Shown here: piece by piece, positions 26,309 to 35,994 of the stretch
Layout: each line of letters opens with the position of its first letter
How positions within the stretch are numbered: position 1 is the stretch's first letter
Assembly (NCBI GenBank): GCA_002243285.1
Contig: CP022585.1
Span: 4,390,641 to 4,454,640 of the forward strand
DNA length: 64,000 nt
Reading direction: 5' to 3'
Source: Candidatus Fluviicola riflensis
GTDB lineage: Bacteria > Bacteroidota > Bacteroidia > Flavobacteriales_D > Crocinitomicaceae
Notes under the pieces: generated by a model
What the model was told of the DNA's origin: nothing
Databases searched by the model: none
What the model saw: only the letters and a program-made list of their open reading frames with translations
Position numbers and translations under genes: made by a program

Positions 26309-26923
26309 ATGACAATAATCCCGGCATTGGAAGAACGTTTTGGAGCACATCGCGTGCGTACCATTCAAAATCCGCTGCATCCCGCACAAGCGCTGATCTT
26401 TTTATACCTCGAACTGAACATTCCGGTAACCATTCTCATGACCAATGGTTTGTCGGAGTACACCATGCCGGTTTCCGAAAAATGGAAGGGTAGAGAGCAT
26501 GCCGAATTGTATTTCTGTCTGCCCACTTACTGGGACATGGACGATCTCGAAAACCCCAATTTTAACTGGGTTTATCACTGGATTTATAAACTCGAAACGT
26601 TTGTGCGTGAAAAGAACACATGGTTCGGGCCCGGACATACCATTCCTTGCGGAAATCCTCCAGAACCGATTTCCCTTACGATGAAACAGGAATACCTTAT
26701 TTTCCTCGACCCGATGTTCATGGAAGATGCGCTTCAACCCATCGAGTCAGCCGATAAAAGCATTCATTTTCTAAGTATCGTTCCTATTTTCGGTGATGAA
26801 CTGGATTACAAAATGGGGAAAGGAACGAACAAGATCGTTCGCAGGTTTATCGCCAAAAAAGTAGACGAGCGTATTGATGATTATCGCGTTTCGGTGCTTC
26901 GAAGCAGAATGCGGTTTTTTTAG
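26309..26923 (+). CDS. Suppressor-of-fused (SUFU) domain protein
   Basis: The 204-residue protein fits the bacterial SUFU-like domain: VTILMTNGLSEYTMPVSEKW, then AELYFCLPTYWDMDD, then YKLETFVREKNTWFGPGHTIPCG, and a closing FLSIVPIFGDELDYKMGKG. In bacteria this domain often occurs in immunity proteins against polymorphic toxins, but also as a stand-alone housekeeping-like protein. No toxin gene is next to it, so I do not infer immunity. The ATG at 26309 is fixed by the promoter box four bases upstream. Confidence 0.82.
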   Translation: MTIIPALEERFGAHRVRTIQNPLHPAQALIFLYLELNIPVTILMTNGLSEYTMPVSEKWKGREHAELYFCLPTYWDMDDLENPNFNWVYHWIYKLETFVREKNTWFGPGHTIPCGNPPEPISLTMKQEYLIFLDPMFMEDALQPIESADKSIHFLSIVPIFGDELDYKMGKGTNKIVRRFIAKKVDERIDDYRVSVLRSRMRFF

Positions 26924-26993
26924 AAGTAACCCACGAAAAAGCATTCTTTCTTCCATTGGAAACGAAACCTCTTACTGACCTCAAACTGATAAA

Positions 26994-29840
26994 TTACCCA
27001 ACGCCGCAATACGAACAAAACTGTGCACCATGCCTGTGTTTGAAAGGTGTTTCTGTATCGTAAACATCCTCTAGAATTGCCTGGATCACCTGCTCTACCA
27101 GGTCGGTTGCTTCATTGAGACTCAATTCGCCTTTAAAATCGAGGTGAAACGGACTTTCAGAAGTATTGATAAAAGAGAAAATGCCCACTTCGTCGAGTGG
27201 TTTGCCGTAGGCATGGCGAAACAGGTAACAGTAAATCAGCAACTGCAACACATGATTTTTCTCGCTTTTCGAACGTACTTTTTTCAGAATGGCTTCTACG
27301 TAATCGCCCGATTTCCCGAGTGAAATAGCGACTGCCTCCGGTTTTACACCACCTGATTTGTAATCGATGACACGGTAATTGCCGTTGCGTTTGTCGATGC
27401 GATCCAAAATTCCCTGCAGGTTCGCCGGGCGCTGTTTCCCGTCGATTTCAAACGAGGTCGGAACCACAATTTCGTGTTCCAATGCTTCTATGTGTAAAAT
27501 GCTCTGCGGATCGTTTTCACAAGCTGCAATTTCGCGCGACAGTACTTTCTGAATGATTTCATTCGCCACCACATACGTAATGTGATTGGTTCCTGAGGCA
27601 TACACCATCGGATCTTCACTGAAATGCACCTGGAATGCTTTGTCAACTTCCAGCGGCGCGGCATCCTTCATTTTTTTCCAATCATCCACTCCAATCGCAT
27701 TCGGAGTTACGTTGTTTTCCAGGTACATCGGATTGGTTCTGGCGAAGGGAAGTAACAGGTTTTCCAGCACTTCGTGCAGAATAGTTCCAAGCGTATTGCT
27801 TTCAATCGATTCTTCCACTTTCGATTCTTCCCCGATGCGCAGTACATAACGGTAATAAAAATTGAGTGGACATTCCAGGAAAGAATTCAGTTTCGAAAAC
27901 GTGAGTCCTTCTACCAATAACGTATCAAGTCTGGCAATCACGTCAGGCGTTTTTTCAACCGAATGTTCAGCGATGTGTTCGTCATTCCCCAGCGTATAAA
28001 AGCGCTTGTTGATCTTGAACTGGGGATTCACCACCGCGAGTTCCAGTTCCAGCTGCTGAATAAAACGGCTCGGTTCCTGCGAACCCACACCATCTTGTGC
28101 AGTAGCATATGTGATATGAATTTCTTCGGCAGCATGAAGTAACCGGTAAAAGTGATGCGCAAACAATCCTTGTTTTTCGCGAGGAGTGGGCAATTGAAAA
28201 AACCGGCGTAAATCCATCGGGATCAGCGTTTGGATCGGATTGGTTGGCGGCATCGTTCCTTCGTTCAGTCCCATCACAATGAGCCGTTTGAAATCCAATC
28301 CGCGGGTTTCAAGCAATCCCATGATTTGCAAACCTTCCATCGGGTTCCCGAAATAGGACATACTTTCGCCGCTCCAATGTTGGTTGAACAGATTTTTAAA
28401 CGTCCCCAGCTGCATTTCCGGAACATGGTTTTCGTTCATCACATTGGTCAAACCGATCAATGCATGGTCGAAACTGCGCAGCACGGCTTTTTCCAGCAGG
28501 TTTTTTTCGGGTAACAGCTCATCGAGCCACGAATTGAGTTGCTGGACCAGTTCCATGGCCTTCGGCCAATTGTTCTGCCACGGCTCGAATACAGCGCTGT
28601 TGAGTAATTGCAAGCGTTCGCTTACATCGAGTTCACTCACGCTCAAAAACAGGCGATTATTGGCAACAATAGTGCTTTCCAGTTTCCCGATAGCGCTGAG
28701 TTCGTCCCGGGTGAGAATTCCCTGCACAAACGGGTGATGGAAATATTGAATGACGTCCTTGTAATAAATGGATTTCCCTTTTCTTCGCTGGTATTGTTCC
28801 TGGATGCGGAAGAGCAAATCCACCCACAAGCGCAAAGATGTTGCCCGTAAGGGTAATCCGAGTGTAATATTTGCTTTCCCGATAGAAACCGGTAAATGCT
28901 GAATAAGCGAAACGATCAATTGTTCGTCGCCGAGTAAAACCAGTGTTTCGTTCAGCTGTTCCGGAGTAAGTTTTGCCAGAAGCGTTCCTACAACCTTTGC
29001 CTGTCCGGTAGTTTGGGCACATTCCACGATTTCAACATCGCAGGATTTGTGTTGCAATTCATCCACGACAAACGGCAGTGATTTTACTTGCAAATGTTCC
29101 AGTAAAACGCGCTGAAAAGCTCCGGCTTCGTGCAATGAATCGTTGAGATAAAAGCGATCGTTATCGATGAAAATCTGCGCGCGTCCCATCACGTAAAGCT
29201 GTTTCATGATACTCAGTTCTGCGATGGAAAGGGCGTTAAAGCCTGCAAAAACAAAATGCGCGTCGGCATTTTTCCGGAAAACGCGATTAATATTTTCGGC
29301 CACTTCGCGGTAGACTTTTCCTTTGGTAGTTTGCCGGCCAGCAACCAATTTTTCGGCAAGAGCAAAATAATACGGTCCCAGTTTTTCCCAGAAAGCCATA
29401 AATTTCAATTGACCAAGGCTCAGTTCTTCCTGGTTAAAACTCCAGTTTTCCAGTTCGCGGATATCGCGCAGGTTTTTGAACAACTGTTTGGGCTGAACGA
29501 TATACCGGTCAATTTCATCGAAATCGTTTAACAGCAACTGCCCCCAATTCAGAAAAGCGTCAAAGGTATCAGCTTCATGCTCAATCGGATCTTCGCGAAA
29601 AAGGGTGTACAATTGAAACAACAAACGCGTACGATCTGCCACAGGTTCGTCTACCAATTGCTGCATCCACCGGTCGATGGTTACGATTTTCGGCGAAAGT
29701 TTGGGTTGATCATCCACCGAAAACAACGCGCGCTGCATGTAAGCAATCATTCGCTCAGACGGCACAATTACCGTAAGCTGATGCAAAGGAATTCCCTGCT
29801 CTATGATGGCCGCTGCAACGCGATCAGTAAACGGAATCAT
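26994..29840 (-). CDS. AddB/RexB-like PD-(D/E)XK nuclease
   Basis: The 948-residue protein has an N-terminal, probably inactive, helicase-like part (LTVIVPSERMIAYMQRALF) and a C-terminal RecB-family nuclease: LTFSKLNSFLECPLNFYYRYVL, then GILDRID and YRVIDYKSG at about 808-829 with the D...D-x-K set. A Cys in FLECP and a CSYC pair at the very C-terminus are the kind of ligands that hold an iron-sulphur cluster in AddB, though a fourth Cys is not evident. It would work with a UvrD-type AddA helicase in double-strand break repair; no addA lies in the window. The reading frame is intact. Confidence 0.85.
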   Translation of the reverse strand: MIPFTDRVAAAIIEQGIPLHQLTVIVPSERMIAYMQRALFSVDDQPKLSPKIVTIDRWMQQLVDEPVADRTRLLFQLYTLFREDPIEHEADTFDAFLNWGQLLLNDFDEIDRYIVQPKQLFKNLRDIRELENWSFNQEELSLGQLKFMAFWEKLGPYYFALAEKLVAGRQTTKGKVYREVAENINRVFRKNADAHFVFAGFNALSIAELSIMKQLYVMGRAQIFIDNDRFYLNDSLHEAGAFQRVLLEHLQVKSLPFVVDELQHKSCDVEIVECAQTTGQAKVVGTLLAKLTPEQLNETLVLLGDEQLIVSLIQHLPVSIGKANITLGLPLRATSLRLWVDLLFRIQEQYQRRKGKSIYYKDVIQYFHHPFVQGILTRDELSAIGKLESTIVANNRLFLSVSELDVSERLQLLNSAVFEPWQNNWPKAMELVQQLNSWLDELLPEKNLLEKAVLRSFDHALIGLTNVMNENHVPEMQLGTFKNLFNQHWSGESMSYFGNPMEGLQIMGLLETRGLDFKRLIVMGLNEGTMPPTNPIQTLIPMDLRRFFQLPTPREKQGLFAHHFYRLLHAAEEIHITYATAQDGVGSQEPSRFIQQLELELAVVNPQFKINKRFYTLGNDEHIAEHSVEKTPDVIARLDTLLVEGLTFSKLNSFLECPLNFYYRYVLRIGEESKVEESIESNTLGTILHEVLENLLLPFARTNPMYLENNVTPNAIGVDDWKKMKDAAPLEVDKAFQVHFSEDPMVYASGTNHITYVVANEIIQKVLSREIAACENDPQSILHIEALEHEIVVPTSFEIDGKQRPANLQGILDRIDKRNGNYRVIDYKSGGVKPEAVAISLGKSGDYVEAILKKVRSKSEKNHVLQLLIYCYLFRHAYGKPLDEVGIFSFINTSESPFHLDFKGELSLNEATDLVEQVIQAILEDVYDTETPFKHRHGAQFCSYCGVG

Positions 29841-29889
29841 GAATGTGTATTCGTTGTATTTATATAGAACTAACTAACTCCACAGCTCC

Positions 29890-29925
29890 CTGCATTGAGC
29901 GAAAGGAAGTGGAGTCGAAATGCAG
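29890..29925. repeat. Hairpin of the GAGCGnnnnGGAGTCGAAATGC type
   Basis: CTGCATT at 29890-29896 pairs with AATGCAG at 29919-29925, enclosing GAGCG and GAGTCG words. This resembles short dispersed intergenic hairpins common in flavobacterial genomes (from memory). It may end the universal-stress-protein transcript. Confidence 0.4.
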
Positions 29926-29952
29926 TTCCGTAGTTACTCCATCAGAGAAAAA

Positions 29953-30780
29953 TCACGTAGAAATAAATGAATACCCTGAAGTCAGCGTCAAATCTTCCGT
30001 ATTTACGGTAAGCACTGGAATTAGCTTGTCATTTTCCAGCAAATGCTGTACAAACGAATGCATAGTTGGTAATAGCGTATCGCTATGGTGGTATGAAACC
30101 GCGAGTAAATCAGCGTCAACTGATTCGGCGTAAGCCAACAATTCCTGCTGATAGGTTTTGCGTTGCTGCAGGTTTTGCAACTCACATTTGATCCCGTGTT
30201 CGGCAAAAAACTTGCGTAATACCGTTTGATTGGTCTGTGTTTTAATGGCCAGCCATTCGTCGGTATGATGTGAACCAACCAGGTGAATCGTGGCATTGAA
30301 TTGTTTTGCGATGGATGCCGCGAAACTGGCTATTTGCATACTTTCGCGCTCAAAATAGTAGGGCATTACAATATTTTTGATCGGGCCGCTGGTATTACCG
30401 CTTTGCGTGATCATAAACGGTGTACTGGTTGAACTTACAAGTCGTAGAGCATGACTTCCGAAAAGCTTTTGGAATCCTGTTGCTCCATGTGTTCCCATCA
30501 CGATCAGACTGGCGCCGATCACATCACTGGCAATAGAAATGCTATCGTAAATATTTCCTACCAGAACTTTCGTGGTCACCAATGCCTTTTCAGCTTCTGA
30601 GAGCCCTTCCGTGAATGTTACAAATTGCTCTTTTGCCTCTTTTACGGCTTGCTTTTTATCTACAAAATGCAGCATCAATACCGAGCCGTCATTGGCTGTT
30701 GCCAAATCGACACCTTGACGCATTGCGGTCTCCGAAACTTCGGAAAAATCGACAGGAATTAAATAAATAGGAGATTTCAT
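29953..30780 (-). CDS. Universal stress protein, two UspA domains
   Basis: The 275-residue protein carries two tandem UspA-like domains. The first begins IYLIPVDFSEVSETAMRQGVDLA and ends with VMGTHGATGFQKLFGSHALRLVSSTSTPFMIT, the ATP-binding GxxG...S pattern. The second (KNIVMPYYFERESMQIASFAASIA) is degenerate in the ATP loop. The start is the ATG at 30780; an upstream in-frame start would add 13 residues before it. It is likely induced by stress or growth arrest; no regulator is adjacent. Confidence 0.88.
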   Translation of the reverse strand: MKSPIYLIPVDFSEVSETAMRQGVDLATANDGSVLMLHFVDKKQAVKEAKEQFVTFTEGLSEAEKALVTTKVLVGNIYDSISIASDVIGASLIVMGTHGATGFQKLFGSHALRLVSSTSTPFMITQSGNTSGPIKNIVMPYYFERESMQIASFAASIAKQFNATIHLVGSHHTDEWLAIKTQTNQTVLRKFFAEHGIKCELQNLQQRKTYQQELLAYAESVDADLLAVSYHHSDTLLPTMHSFVQHLLENDKLIPVLTVNTEDLTLTSGYSFIST

Positions 30781-30953
30781 AGTTTGCGAATTTTGCTTTG
30801 AAAGTACTAATATAATCACGTTTTGGTATTTATTTCATGATGTAGCTCAGCTTCTTGTACTTATATCGTGGGTTTTTGCGTAGCAACAACGAAAAATGAC
30901 GAGATTTTAAACAAAAAATTCGCGTAACTTGTTGCATGAATGAAAATAGTTGA

Positions 30954-30961
30954 TATATTTG
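30954..30961 (+). promoter_or_regulatory. -7 box of the peroxiredoxin gene
   Basis: TATATTTG, a full match, ends 39 bases before the GTG at 31001. Since transcription begins after it, starts upstream of this box are excluded. Confidence 0.5.
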
Positions 30962-31000
30962 ATTAATAATTCGTCAACATTACGTTTAATAACTCATCAC

Positions 31001-31456
31001 GTGACGCACATAGAAGCAGGACAACTTGCCCCGGATTTTGAAGCGATCGATCAAACCGGAAAAACACACAGTCTGAAGATGTATAAAGGAAAGAAACTCA
31101 TTGTTTATTTCTATCCGAAAGACAATACTCCGGCATGTATCAACCAAGCGTGTAGTTTACGTGATAATTACGGAACGTTGTTGAAGAAAGGATACGCGTT
31201 ATTAGGTGTGAGTATGGACAGCGCTAAGTCGCATGACCGGTTCATTGCAAAAAACAATTTACCCTTTCCCTTGATTGTGGATGAAGACCGGAAAATGATT
31301 GACGCATTTGATGTGTGGGGCGAGAAAAAATTTATGGGCCGTATTTATGACGGAATTCATCGCACTACTTTTGTGATTGACGAATCAGGAATCGTAAAGC
31401 ACATCATTACGAAACCAAAAACAAAGGTGCATGGAGAAGAAATCCTCGCTCTTTGA
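31001..31456 (+). CDS. bcp: Thioredoxin-dependent peroxiredoxin, Bcp/PrxQ type
   Basis: The 151-residue protein starts VTHIEAGQLAPDFEAIDQTG, normal for PrxQ, from a GTG codon at 31001; the longer upstream frame begins inside the promoter. The peroxidatic Cys lies in KDNTPACINQACSLRD with the resolving Cys five residues later, the atypical two-Cys pattern. It reduces hydroperoxides using thioredoxin in the cytoplasm. Its neighbour downstream, recA, has its own promoter. Confidence 0.9.
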   Translation: MTHIEAGQLAPDFEAIDQTGKTHSLKMYKGKKLIVYFYPKDNTPACINQACSLRDNYGTLLKKGYALLGVSMDSAKSHDRFIAKNNLPFPLIVDEDRKMIDAFDVWGEKKFMGRIYDGIHRTTFVIDESGIVKHIITKPKTKVHGEEILAL

Positions 31457-31494
31457 GAAAGAAGAAAAAAAATCAAAAAACCCGAGAAGGACAT

Positions 31495-31526
31495 AAATAG
31501 ATTACGTTCTAGTGGGTGTAGATTTG
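31495..31526 (+). promoter_or_regulatory. recA promoter with shared 17-base element
   Basis: The -7 box TAGATTTG is at 31519-31526. Seven bases upstream of it ends the 17-base word AAATAGATTACGTTCTA (31495-31511), which also occurs in front of the orphan promoter at 36573-36604 with exactly the same spacing. The element covers the place of the -33 box, so it may bind a regulator or an alternative sigma factor. Confidence 0.55.
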
Positions 31527-31562
31527 CAGAAACGATTAGGTAAACGATAAAAAAAGAACGTT

Positions 31563-32600
31563 ATGGCAGTTAAAGAAATTAATGCAGACAAACTGAAAGC
31601 ACTTCAGTTAACCATGGAAAAATTAGACAAAACCTTTGGTAAAGGAACCGTTATGAAATTAGGCGATGAGCCTGTAGAACAAGTGGAAGTGATTCCGTCA
31701 GGATCTATCACGCTTGACTTGGCTTTGGGAGTAAATGGGTTTCCAAAAGGAAGAATTGTCGAAATATACGGACCGGAATCATCCGGGAAAACAACGCTGG
31801 CTATTCACGCCATTGCGGAAGTTCAAAAGCAAGGCGGAATCGCTGCAATCATAGATGCGGAACATGCCTTTGACCAATTCTACGCACAAAAATTGGGTGT
31901 GGATATTGCTAACCTGTTGATCTCTCAGCCAGACAACGGTGAACAGGCATTGGAAATTGCCGACAACCTGATCCGTTCGGGAGCAGTTGACTTATTGGTG
32001 ATCGACTCTGTGGCGGCATTAACTCCGAAAGCGGAAATCGAAGGTGAAATGGGTGATTCACAAATGGGTCTTCAGGCGCGTTTGATGTCGAAAGCCTTGC
32101 GTAAACTCACCGGATCTATCAGCAAAGCAAAATGTTGCTGTATTTTCATCAACCAGTTGCGTGATAAAATCGGTGTGATGTTCGGGAATCCGGAAACAAC
32201 GACAGGAGGAAATGCCTTGAAATTTTATGCTTCCATGCGAATTGACATTCGCCGGTCGAGTCAGATCAAAGAAGGCGAGGAAGTAATCGGAAATCGCGTA
32301 AAAGTGAAAGTGGTGAAAAATAAAGTGGCACCACCGTTCCGTAAAGCTGAATTCGACATCATGTATGGTGAGGGAATCTCTAAAGTGGGAGAAATCATCG
32401 ACCTGGGTGTGGAATTGAATATTGTGAAGAAAAGTGGTTCCTGGTTCTCCTATGGCGAAACCCGCCTTGGTCAGGGTCGCGATGCTGTAAAAGGTATGAT
32501 CGCCGACAATCCTGAACTAATGGAAGAACTGGAACTGAAAATCAAAGACGCTCTTGGGTCACCTGCAGCCGCTGCGGCTGTAGTAATGGCACAAGGCTAA
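31563..32600 (+). CDS. recA: Recombinase RecA
   Basis: The 345-residue protein has the P-loop GPESSGKT at 70-77, the Walker B region [12 protein letters not shown], the DNA-binding loop regions ([23 protein letters not shown] and [17 protein letters not shown]) and a typical RecA C-terminus. It is complete. RecA drives homologous recombination, natural transformation (with DprA) and, where present, the SOS response. A promoter with an unusual shared element lies upstream and a strong terminator follows. Confidence 0.98.
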   Translation: MAVKEINADKLKALQLTMEKLDKTFGKGTVMKLGDEPVEQVEVIPSGSITLDLALGVNGFPKGRIVEIYGPESSGKTTLAIHAIAEVQKQGGIAAIIDAEHAFDQFYAQKLGVDIANLLISQPDNGEQALEIADNLIRSGAVDLLVIDSVAALTPKAEIEGEMGDSQMGLQARLMSKALRKLTGSISKAKCCCIFINQLRDKIGVMFGNPETTTGGNALKFYASMRIDIRRSSQIKEGEEVIGNRVKVKVVKNKVAPPFRKAEFDIMYGEGISKVGEIIDLGVELNIVKKSGSWFSYGETRLGQGRDAVKGMIADNPELMEELELKIKDALGSPAAAAAVVMAQG

Positions 32601-32618
32601 CTGCATATCGTTTCTGGA

Positions 32619-32658
32619 AAATGCTCTTGTCCGCCTCAGGCGGATCGGAGCATTTTTT
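32619..32658 (+). terminator. Terminator of recA
   Basis: The outer stem AAATGCTC/GAGCATTT encloses an inner CCGCC/GGCGG hairpin and is followed by T residues. Confidence 0.85.
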
Positions 32659-32790
32659 GTTTGCGGGAAGTAAACACGATTCACTCATGCCAGCTATAAA
32701 ATGTAAAAGCACTTGTGTTTTTTAACCAGATTGACCAGTATCTACCACAACTTGTGTATATTTCATACCAGTAGAAACCTTAAACTATAC

Positions 32791-33468
32791 ATGATGAAAA
32801 AGAACTTAGCAGAATTTATCGGCACATTTTGGCTTGTACTGGGTGGTTGCGGAAGCGCAGTGCTCGCTGCGGGCATCCCAAATGTCGGCATTGGTTATGT
32901 AGGAGTATCCCTGGCATTTGGTTTAACCGTGGTTGCGATTGCCTATGCGTTCGGACATATTTCGGGCGCGCATTTGAATCCGGCGGTAACAATAGGCGCA
33001 TGGGTTGCTGGTCGTATTGAGGCAAAAGATGTTCCAGGGTATATCATCTCCCAAATCCTGGGTGGAATAGCGGCAGCCACCGTTTTATACCTCATAGCCA
33101 CCGGAAACGGATCCAAAATCGGCGGTTTTGCTGCAAACGGTTTTGGCGACCATTCACCTCATGGCTACAACATGCAGGCTGCAATAATCACCGAATTTGT
33201 GATGACCTTTATTTTCCTGCTGGTTATTTTGGGTTCTACCGATGAAAAAGCGCCGAAAGGTTTTGCCGGACTCACAATCGGTTTAACACTTACGTTGATT
33301 CATCTCATCAGCATTCCTGTTACGAACACATCTGTAAATCCTGCAAGAAGTATCAGCCAGGCATTGTTTGTGGGCGACTGGGCATTAAATCAGTTGTGGC
33401 TTTTTATTGCGGTGCCAATTGCCGGCGCAGCACTGGCTGGACTCGTTTACAAGTACTTCAAATCATAA
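32791..33468 (+). CDS. aqpZ: Aquaporin Z-like MIP-family channel
   Basis: The 225-residue protein has six membrane segments and the two MIP half-helix motifs, [10 protein letters not shown] and NTSVNPARS. The Arg after the second NPA and the flanking aromatic pattern suit a water-selective aquaporin rather than a glycerol facilitator. It lets water cross the inner membrane. The start is the first of two adjacent ATGs at 32791; a longer reading upstream has no family match. The gene is a single unit with its own terminator. Confidence 0.93.
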   Translation: MMKKNLAEFIGTFWLVLGGCGSAVLAAGIPNVGIGYVGVSLAFGLTVVAIAYAFGHISGAHLNPAVTIGAWVAGRIEAKDVPGYIISQILGGIAAATVLYLIATGNGSKIGGFAANGFGDHSPHGYNMQAAIITEFVMTFIFLLVILGSTDEKAPKGFAGLTIGLTLTLIHLISIPVTNTSVNPARSISQALFVGDWALNQLWLFIAVPIAGAALAGLVYKYFKS

Positions 33469-33475
33469 TCAATAG

Positions 33476-33521
33476 AATGCTCTGCCGGAGTTTGAGGAAT
33501 CCTTTTCGGCAGAGCATTTTC
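33476..33521 (+). terminator. Terminator of the aquaporin gene
   Basis: A perfect twelve-pair stem (AATGCTCTGCCG with CGGCAGAGCATT) begins seven bases after the stop and is followed by TTT. Confidence 0.88.
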
Positions 33522-33561
33522 ATTCTCCATTTTGCTCCCCACTCATTTCACTAAGTTTCCT

Positions 33562-33569
33562 TACTTTTG
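33562..33569 (+). promoter_or_regulatory. -7 box of the yicC-gmk-nadD operon
   Basis: TACTTTTG, a full match, lies 15 bases before the ATG at 33585. Confidence 0.55.
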
Positions 33570-33584
33570 GCACAAAATTGTGAT

Positions 33585-34451
33585 ATGGTATTGTCAATGA
33601 CAGGTTACGGAAAAGCTGCCGGAACGTTCGAAGGAAAAAAGATCGTGGTGGAAATCCGTTCGTTGAATAGCAAAAGTTTGGATCTCAATCTGCGACTAAT
33701 GCCCTTGTATCGCGAAAAAGAGTTGGACTTGCGGGCGATCATCGGTCAACATCTGGATCGCGGTAAAGTAGAAGTGTCGGTTTCCCTTGAAAACTCAGGT
33801 GATTCGAAAAATTATACAATCAACAGAGAACTGGCCCAGGCATATTACAATGATATCAAAGCAGTTGCTGAAGCAGTTGGTGAAGAACCAAAAGACTTAC
33901 TGGCAATTGTGATGCGAATGCCGGAGATTTTTACCAACGAAAAAGAACAACTTTCCGAGGCTGAAGGTTTATTCCTTGATCAACTGGTACACGAAGCATG
34001 CGAGCAATTAATTACTTTCCGAAAACAGGAAGGTGATCAATTGAAACGTGATTTTGAGCAAAACATTCGGCGGATCAATGAATTGTTGGAAGAAGTACCA
34101 CAATACGAAACGATTCGAATTGATATTGTGCGCGAACGAATGCGTATGAGCCTTGAGAAAATTAGCAATACTGCGGTTGATGACAATCGTTTCGAGCAGG
34201 AATTGATTTTCTACATCGAGAAGATGGATATTTCGGAAGAAAAAATGCGCTTGTCCAATCACCTGAATTATTTCGTCGAAACCATGGAGGTTCCGCTTTG
34301 TGGGAAGAAATTGGGTTTCATCACACAGGAAATCGGCCGTGAAATCAACACACTGGGAAGTAAAAGCTACCATGTAGAAATGCAAAAACTGGTGGTTGAA
34401 ATGAAGGATCACCTGGAAAAGATAAAAGAACAAGTATTGAATACCCTCTAA
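33585..34451 (+). CDS. yicC: YicC-family endoribonuclease/stress protein
   Basis: The 288-residue protein begins MVLSMTGYGKAAG and ends with the family tail GKKLGFITQEIGREINTLGSKSYHVEMQKLVVEMKDHLEKIKEQVLN. YicC proteins are linked to RNA turnover and stationary-phase survival. The ATG at 33585 agrees with the promoter box just upstream; a second ATG four codons on is possible. It is the first gene of the operon yicC-gmk-nadD, an order often kept in Bacteroidota. Confidence 0.93.
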   Translation: MVLSMTGYGKAAGTFEGKKIVVEIRSLNSKSLDLNLRLMPLYREKELDLRAIIGQHLDRGKVEVSVSLENSGDSKNYTINRELAQAYYNDIKAVAEAVGEEPKDLLAIVMRMPEIFTNEKEQLSEAEGLFLDQLVHEACEQLITFRKQEGDQLKRDFEQNIRRINELLEEVPQYETIRIDIVRERMRMSLEKISNTAVDDNRFEQELIFYIEKMDISEEKMRLSNHLNYFVETMEVPLCGKKLGFITQEIGREINTLGSKSYHVEMQKLVVEMKDHLEKIKEQVLNTL

Positions 34452-34461
34452 CCGAAGTCGG

Positions 34462-35046
34462 ATGTCGGAATTGCAACAAACAGGTAAATGCATCATTTTT
34501 TCAGCTCCTTCCGGAGCCGGAAAGACAACGATTGTACACCATTTACTTGGAGCCGACTTAGGACTGGAATTTTCGGTTTCGGCTTGCAGCCGTGATCCAC
34601 GCCCGAATGAAACAGATGGAAAAGACTATTATTTTTTAGGCGTCGAAGGATTCAAACAAGCAATAGCCAATGGCGATTTTGTGGAATGGGAAGAGGTATA
34701 TGCCAACAACTTTTACGGCACACTTCGTTCGGAACTGGAACGTATCTGGAAGGCCGGGAAAACGGTCATTTTTGATGTCGATGTAGTTGGCGGATTGAAT
34801 ATCAAACGCATTGTGGGGGATAACGCGTTGGCGGTTTTTGTGCAACCACCTTCGTTTGAAGCATTGGAAGAACGCTTGCGCGGACGCAGTACCGAATCGG
34901 AAGAGAAGATAGCTATTCGTTTGGCAAAAGCCCGGCAGGAACTGGCCTCGGCGTCTCAATTTGATGTGGTGTTGGTCAATGACCAACTGGAACGCGCTTG
35001 TGCGGAAGCGGAAGAAATCGTGCATCAATTTTTAGTAACGGCATGA
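34462..35046 (+). CDS. gmk: Guanylate kinase
   Basis: The 194-residue protein carries the P-loop APSGAGKT at 15-22, the GMP-binding region SACSRDPRPNETDGKDYYF and FVEWEEVYANNFYGT, and the lid Arg region RLRGRSTESEEKIAIRL. It phosphorylates GMP to GDP. It lies ten bases after yicC and its stop overlaps the nadD start (ATGA), showing a tight operon. Confidence 0.96.
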   Translation: MSELQQTGKCIIFSAPSGAGKTTIVHHLLGADLGLEFSVSACSRDPRPNETDGKDYYFLGVEGFKQAIANGDFVEWEEVYANNFYGTLRSELERIWKAGKTVIFDVDVVGGLNIKRIVGDNALAVFVQPPSFEALEERLRGRSTESEEKIAIRLAKARQELASASQFDVVLVNDQLERACAEAEEIVHQFLVTA

Positions 35047-35657
35047 AAATAGGACTCTATTTCGGAACCTTTAATCCCATTCATGTCGGACACCTGGTGA
35101 TCGCCAACTACATGGCGGAATACACTGATTTGAACCAGGTTTGGCTGGTGGTAACACCTCAAAATCCGTTAAAGAAAAAGTCCTCATTATTAGCCGATTA
35201 TCACCGGTTGGCACTGGTTCAGGCCGCCATTCAGGATAATAATAAATTGCGGGCCTCGGATGTTGAATTCAAATTGACACAGCCCAATTATACGTCAACA
35301 ACGCTTGCGCATTTGAAAGAAAAATACCCACAACACACGTTTTCCATGATCATGGGTGAGGACAACCTGCGCACTTTGCACAAATGGTATAATCACGAGC
35401 ATTTGATGGAAAATTATAAGTTCTATGTCTATCCGCGTGTGCTGACCGTTCAGGAAGAGGAAGAAGTGGTGGAAATGGGTTCGCTGAGCGAAAACGAGTT
35501 CATGAAGCATCCATCGATCATAATGTGTGAAGAAGCACCGGTAATGAAGGTTTCAGCAAGTTTTATTCGTCAGGCAATCAAAGAAGGGAAAGATGTGCGG
35601 TATTTGCTAACCGAGCCGGTGCATAAATACCTTGATGAAATGAACTTCTATAAGTAA
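35043..35657 (+). CDS. nadD: Nicotinate-nucleotide adenylyltransferase
   Basis: The 204-residue protein has the nucleotidylyltransferase motif GLYFGTFNPIHVGHLVIA at its start, then PLKKKSSLL and the C-terminal VSASFIRQAIKEGKDVRYLLTEPVHKYL with the ISxTxxR-like part. It makes nicotinate adenine dinucleotide in NAD synthesis. The ATG overlaps the gmk stop by four bases; an in-frame start upstream inside gmk is not needed. Confidence 0.95.
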   Translation: MKIGLYFGTFNPIHVGHLVIANYMAEYTDLNQVWLVVTPQNPLKKKSSLLADYHRLALVQAAIQDNNKLRASDVEFKLTQPNYTSTTLAHLKEKYPQHTFSMIMGEDNLRTLHKWYNHEHLMENYKFYVYPRVLTVQEEEEVVEMGSLSENEFMKHPSIIMCEEAPVMKVSASFIRQAIKEGKDVRYLLTEPVHKYLDEMNFYK

Positions 35658-35660
35658 CAG

Positions 35661-35897
35661 CTACCCTTTACGAAGTCCTTTAAAAAAACCAATGATCCGT
35701 TTGCGGAACAGGAACATGATCAGCAAATAAGGAACGGCCATCAGGTACAAAATTCCGAAATTGATGTTGCTGGTGAACGATTCTTCGCCCAACTCTGAAC
35801 TTTGCTCCGACATCATTCTACACTGAGAACATCCTTGTCCCCAAGCCAGATCAGCGAAAGTTAGCGCTACAACAATCAGTAACAATGCTCTTTTCAT
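35661..35897 (-). CDS. Small membrane protein with a CSQC motif
   Basis: The 78-residue protein has a signal peptide (MKRALLLIVVALTFADLAWGQG), then CSQCRMMSEQSSELGEESFTSNINFG, then one membrane segment (ILYLMAVPYLLIMFLF) and a basic tail. It resembles short conserved membrane proteins of Bacteroidota, function unknown. It ends three bases from the nadD stop on the other strand. Confidence 0.75.
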   Translation of the reverse strand: MKRALLLIVVALTFADLAWGQGCSQCRMMSEQSSELGEESFTSNINFGILYLMAVPYLLIMFLFRKRIIGFFKGLRKG

Positions 35898-35994
35898 GAG
35901 CGTAAAATTACGGATTAATTGAACAGGTGGTGGATTTTCAATGTGTTTTAACATTCGCCGTTTTTTGGTTGAAAAACCGATTTTCTAAATAGTG

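Noticed and set aside
26309..26923. SUFU gene as an immunity protein of a polymorphic toxin system
   Set aside because: No toxin, Rhs or contact-dependent inhibition gene is adjacent, and it is a stand-alone gene with its own promoter.
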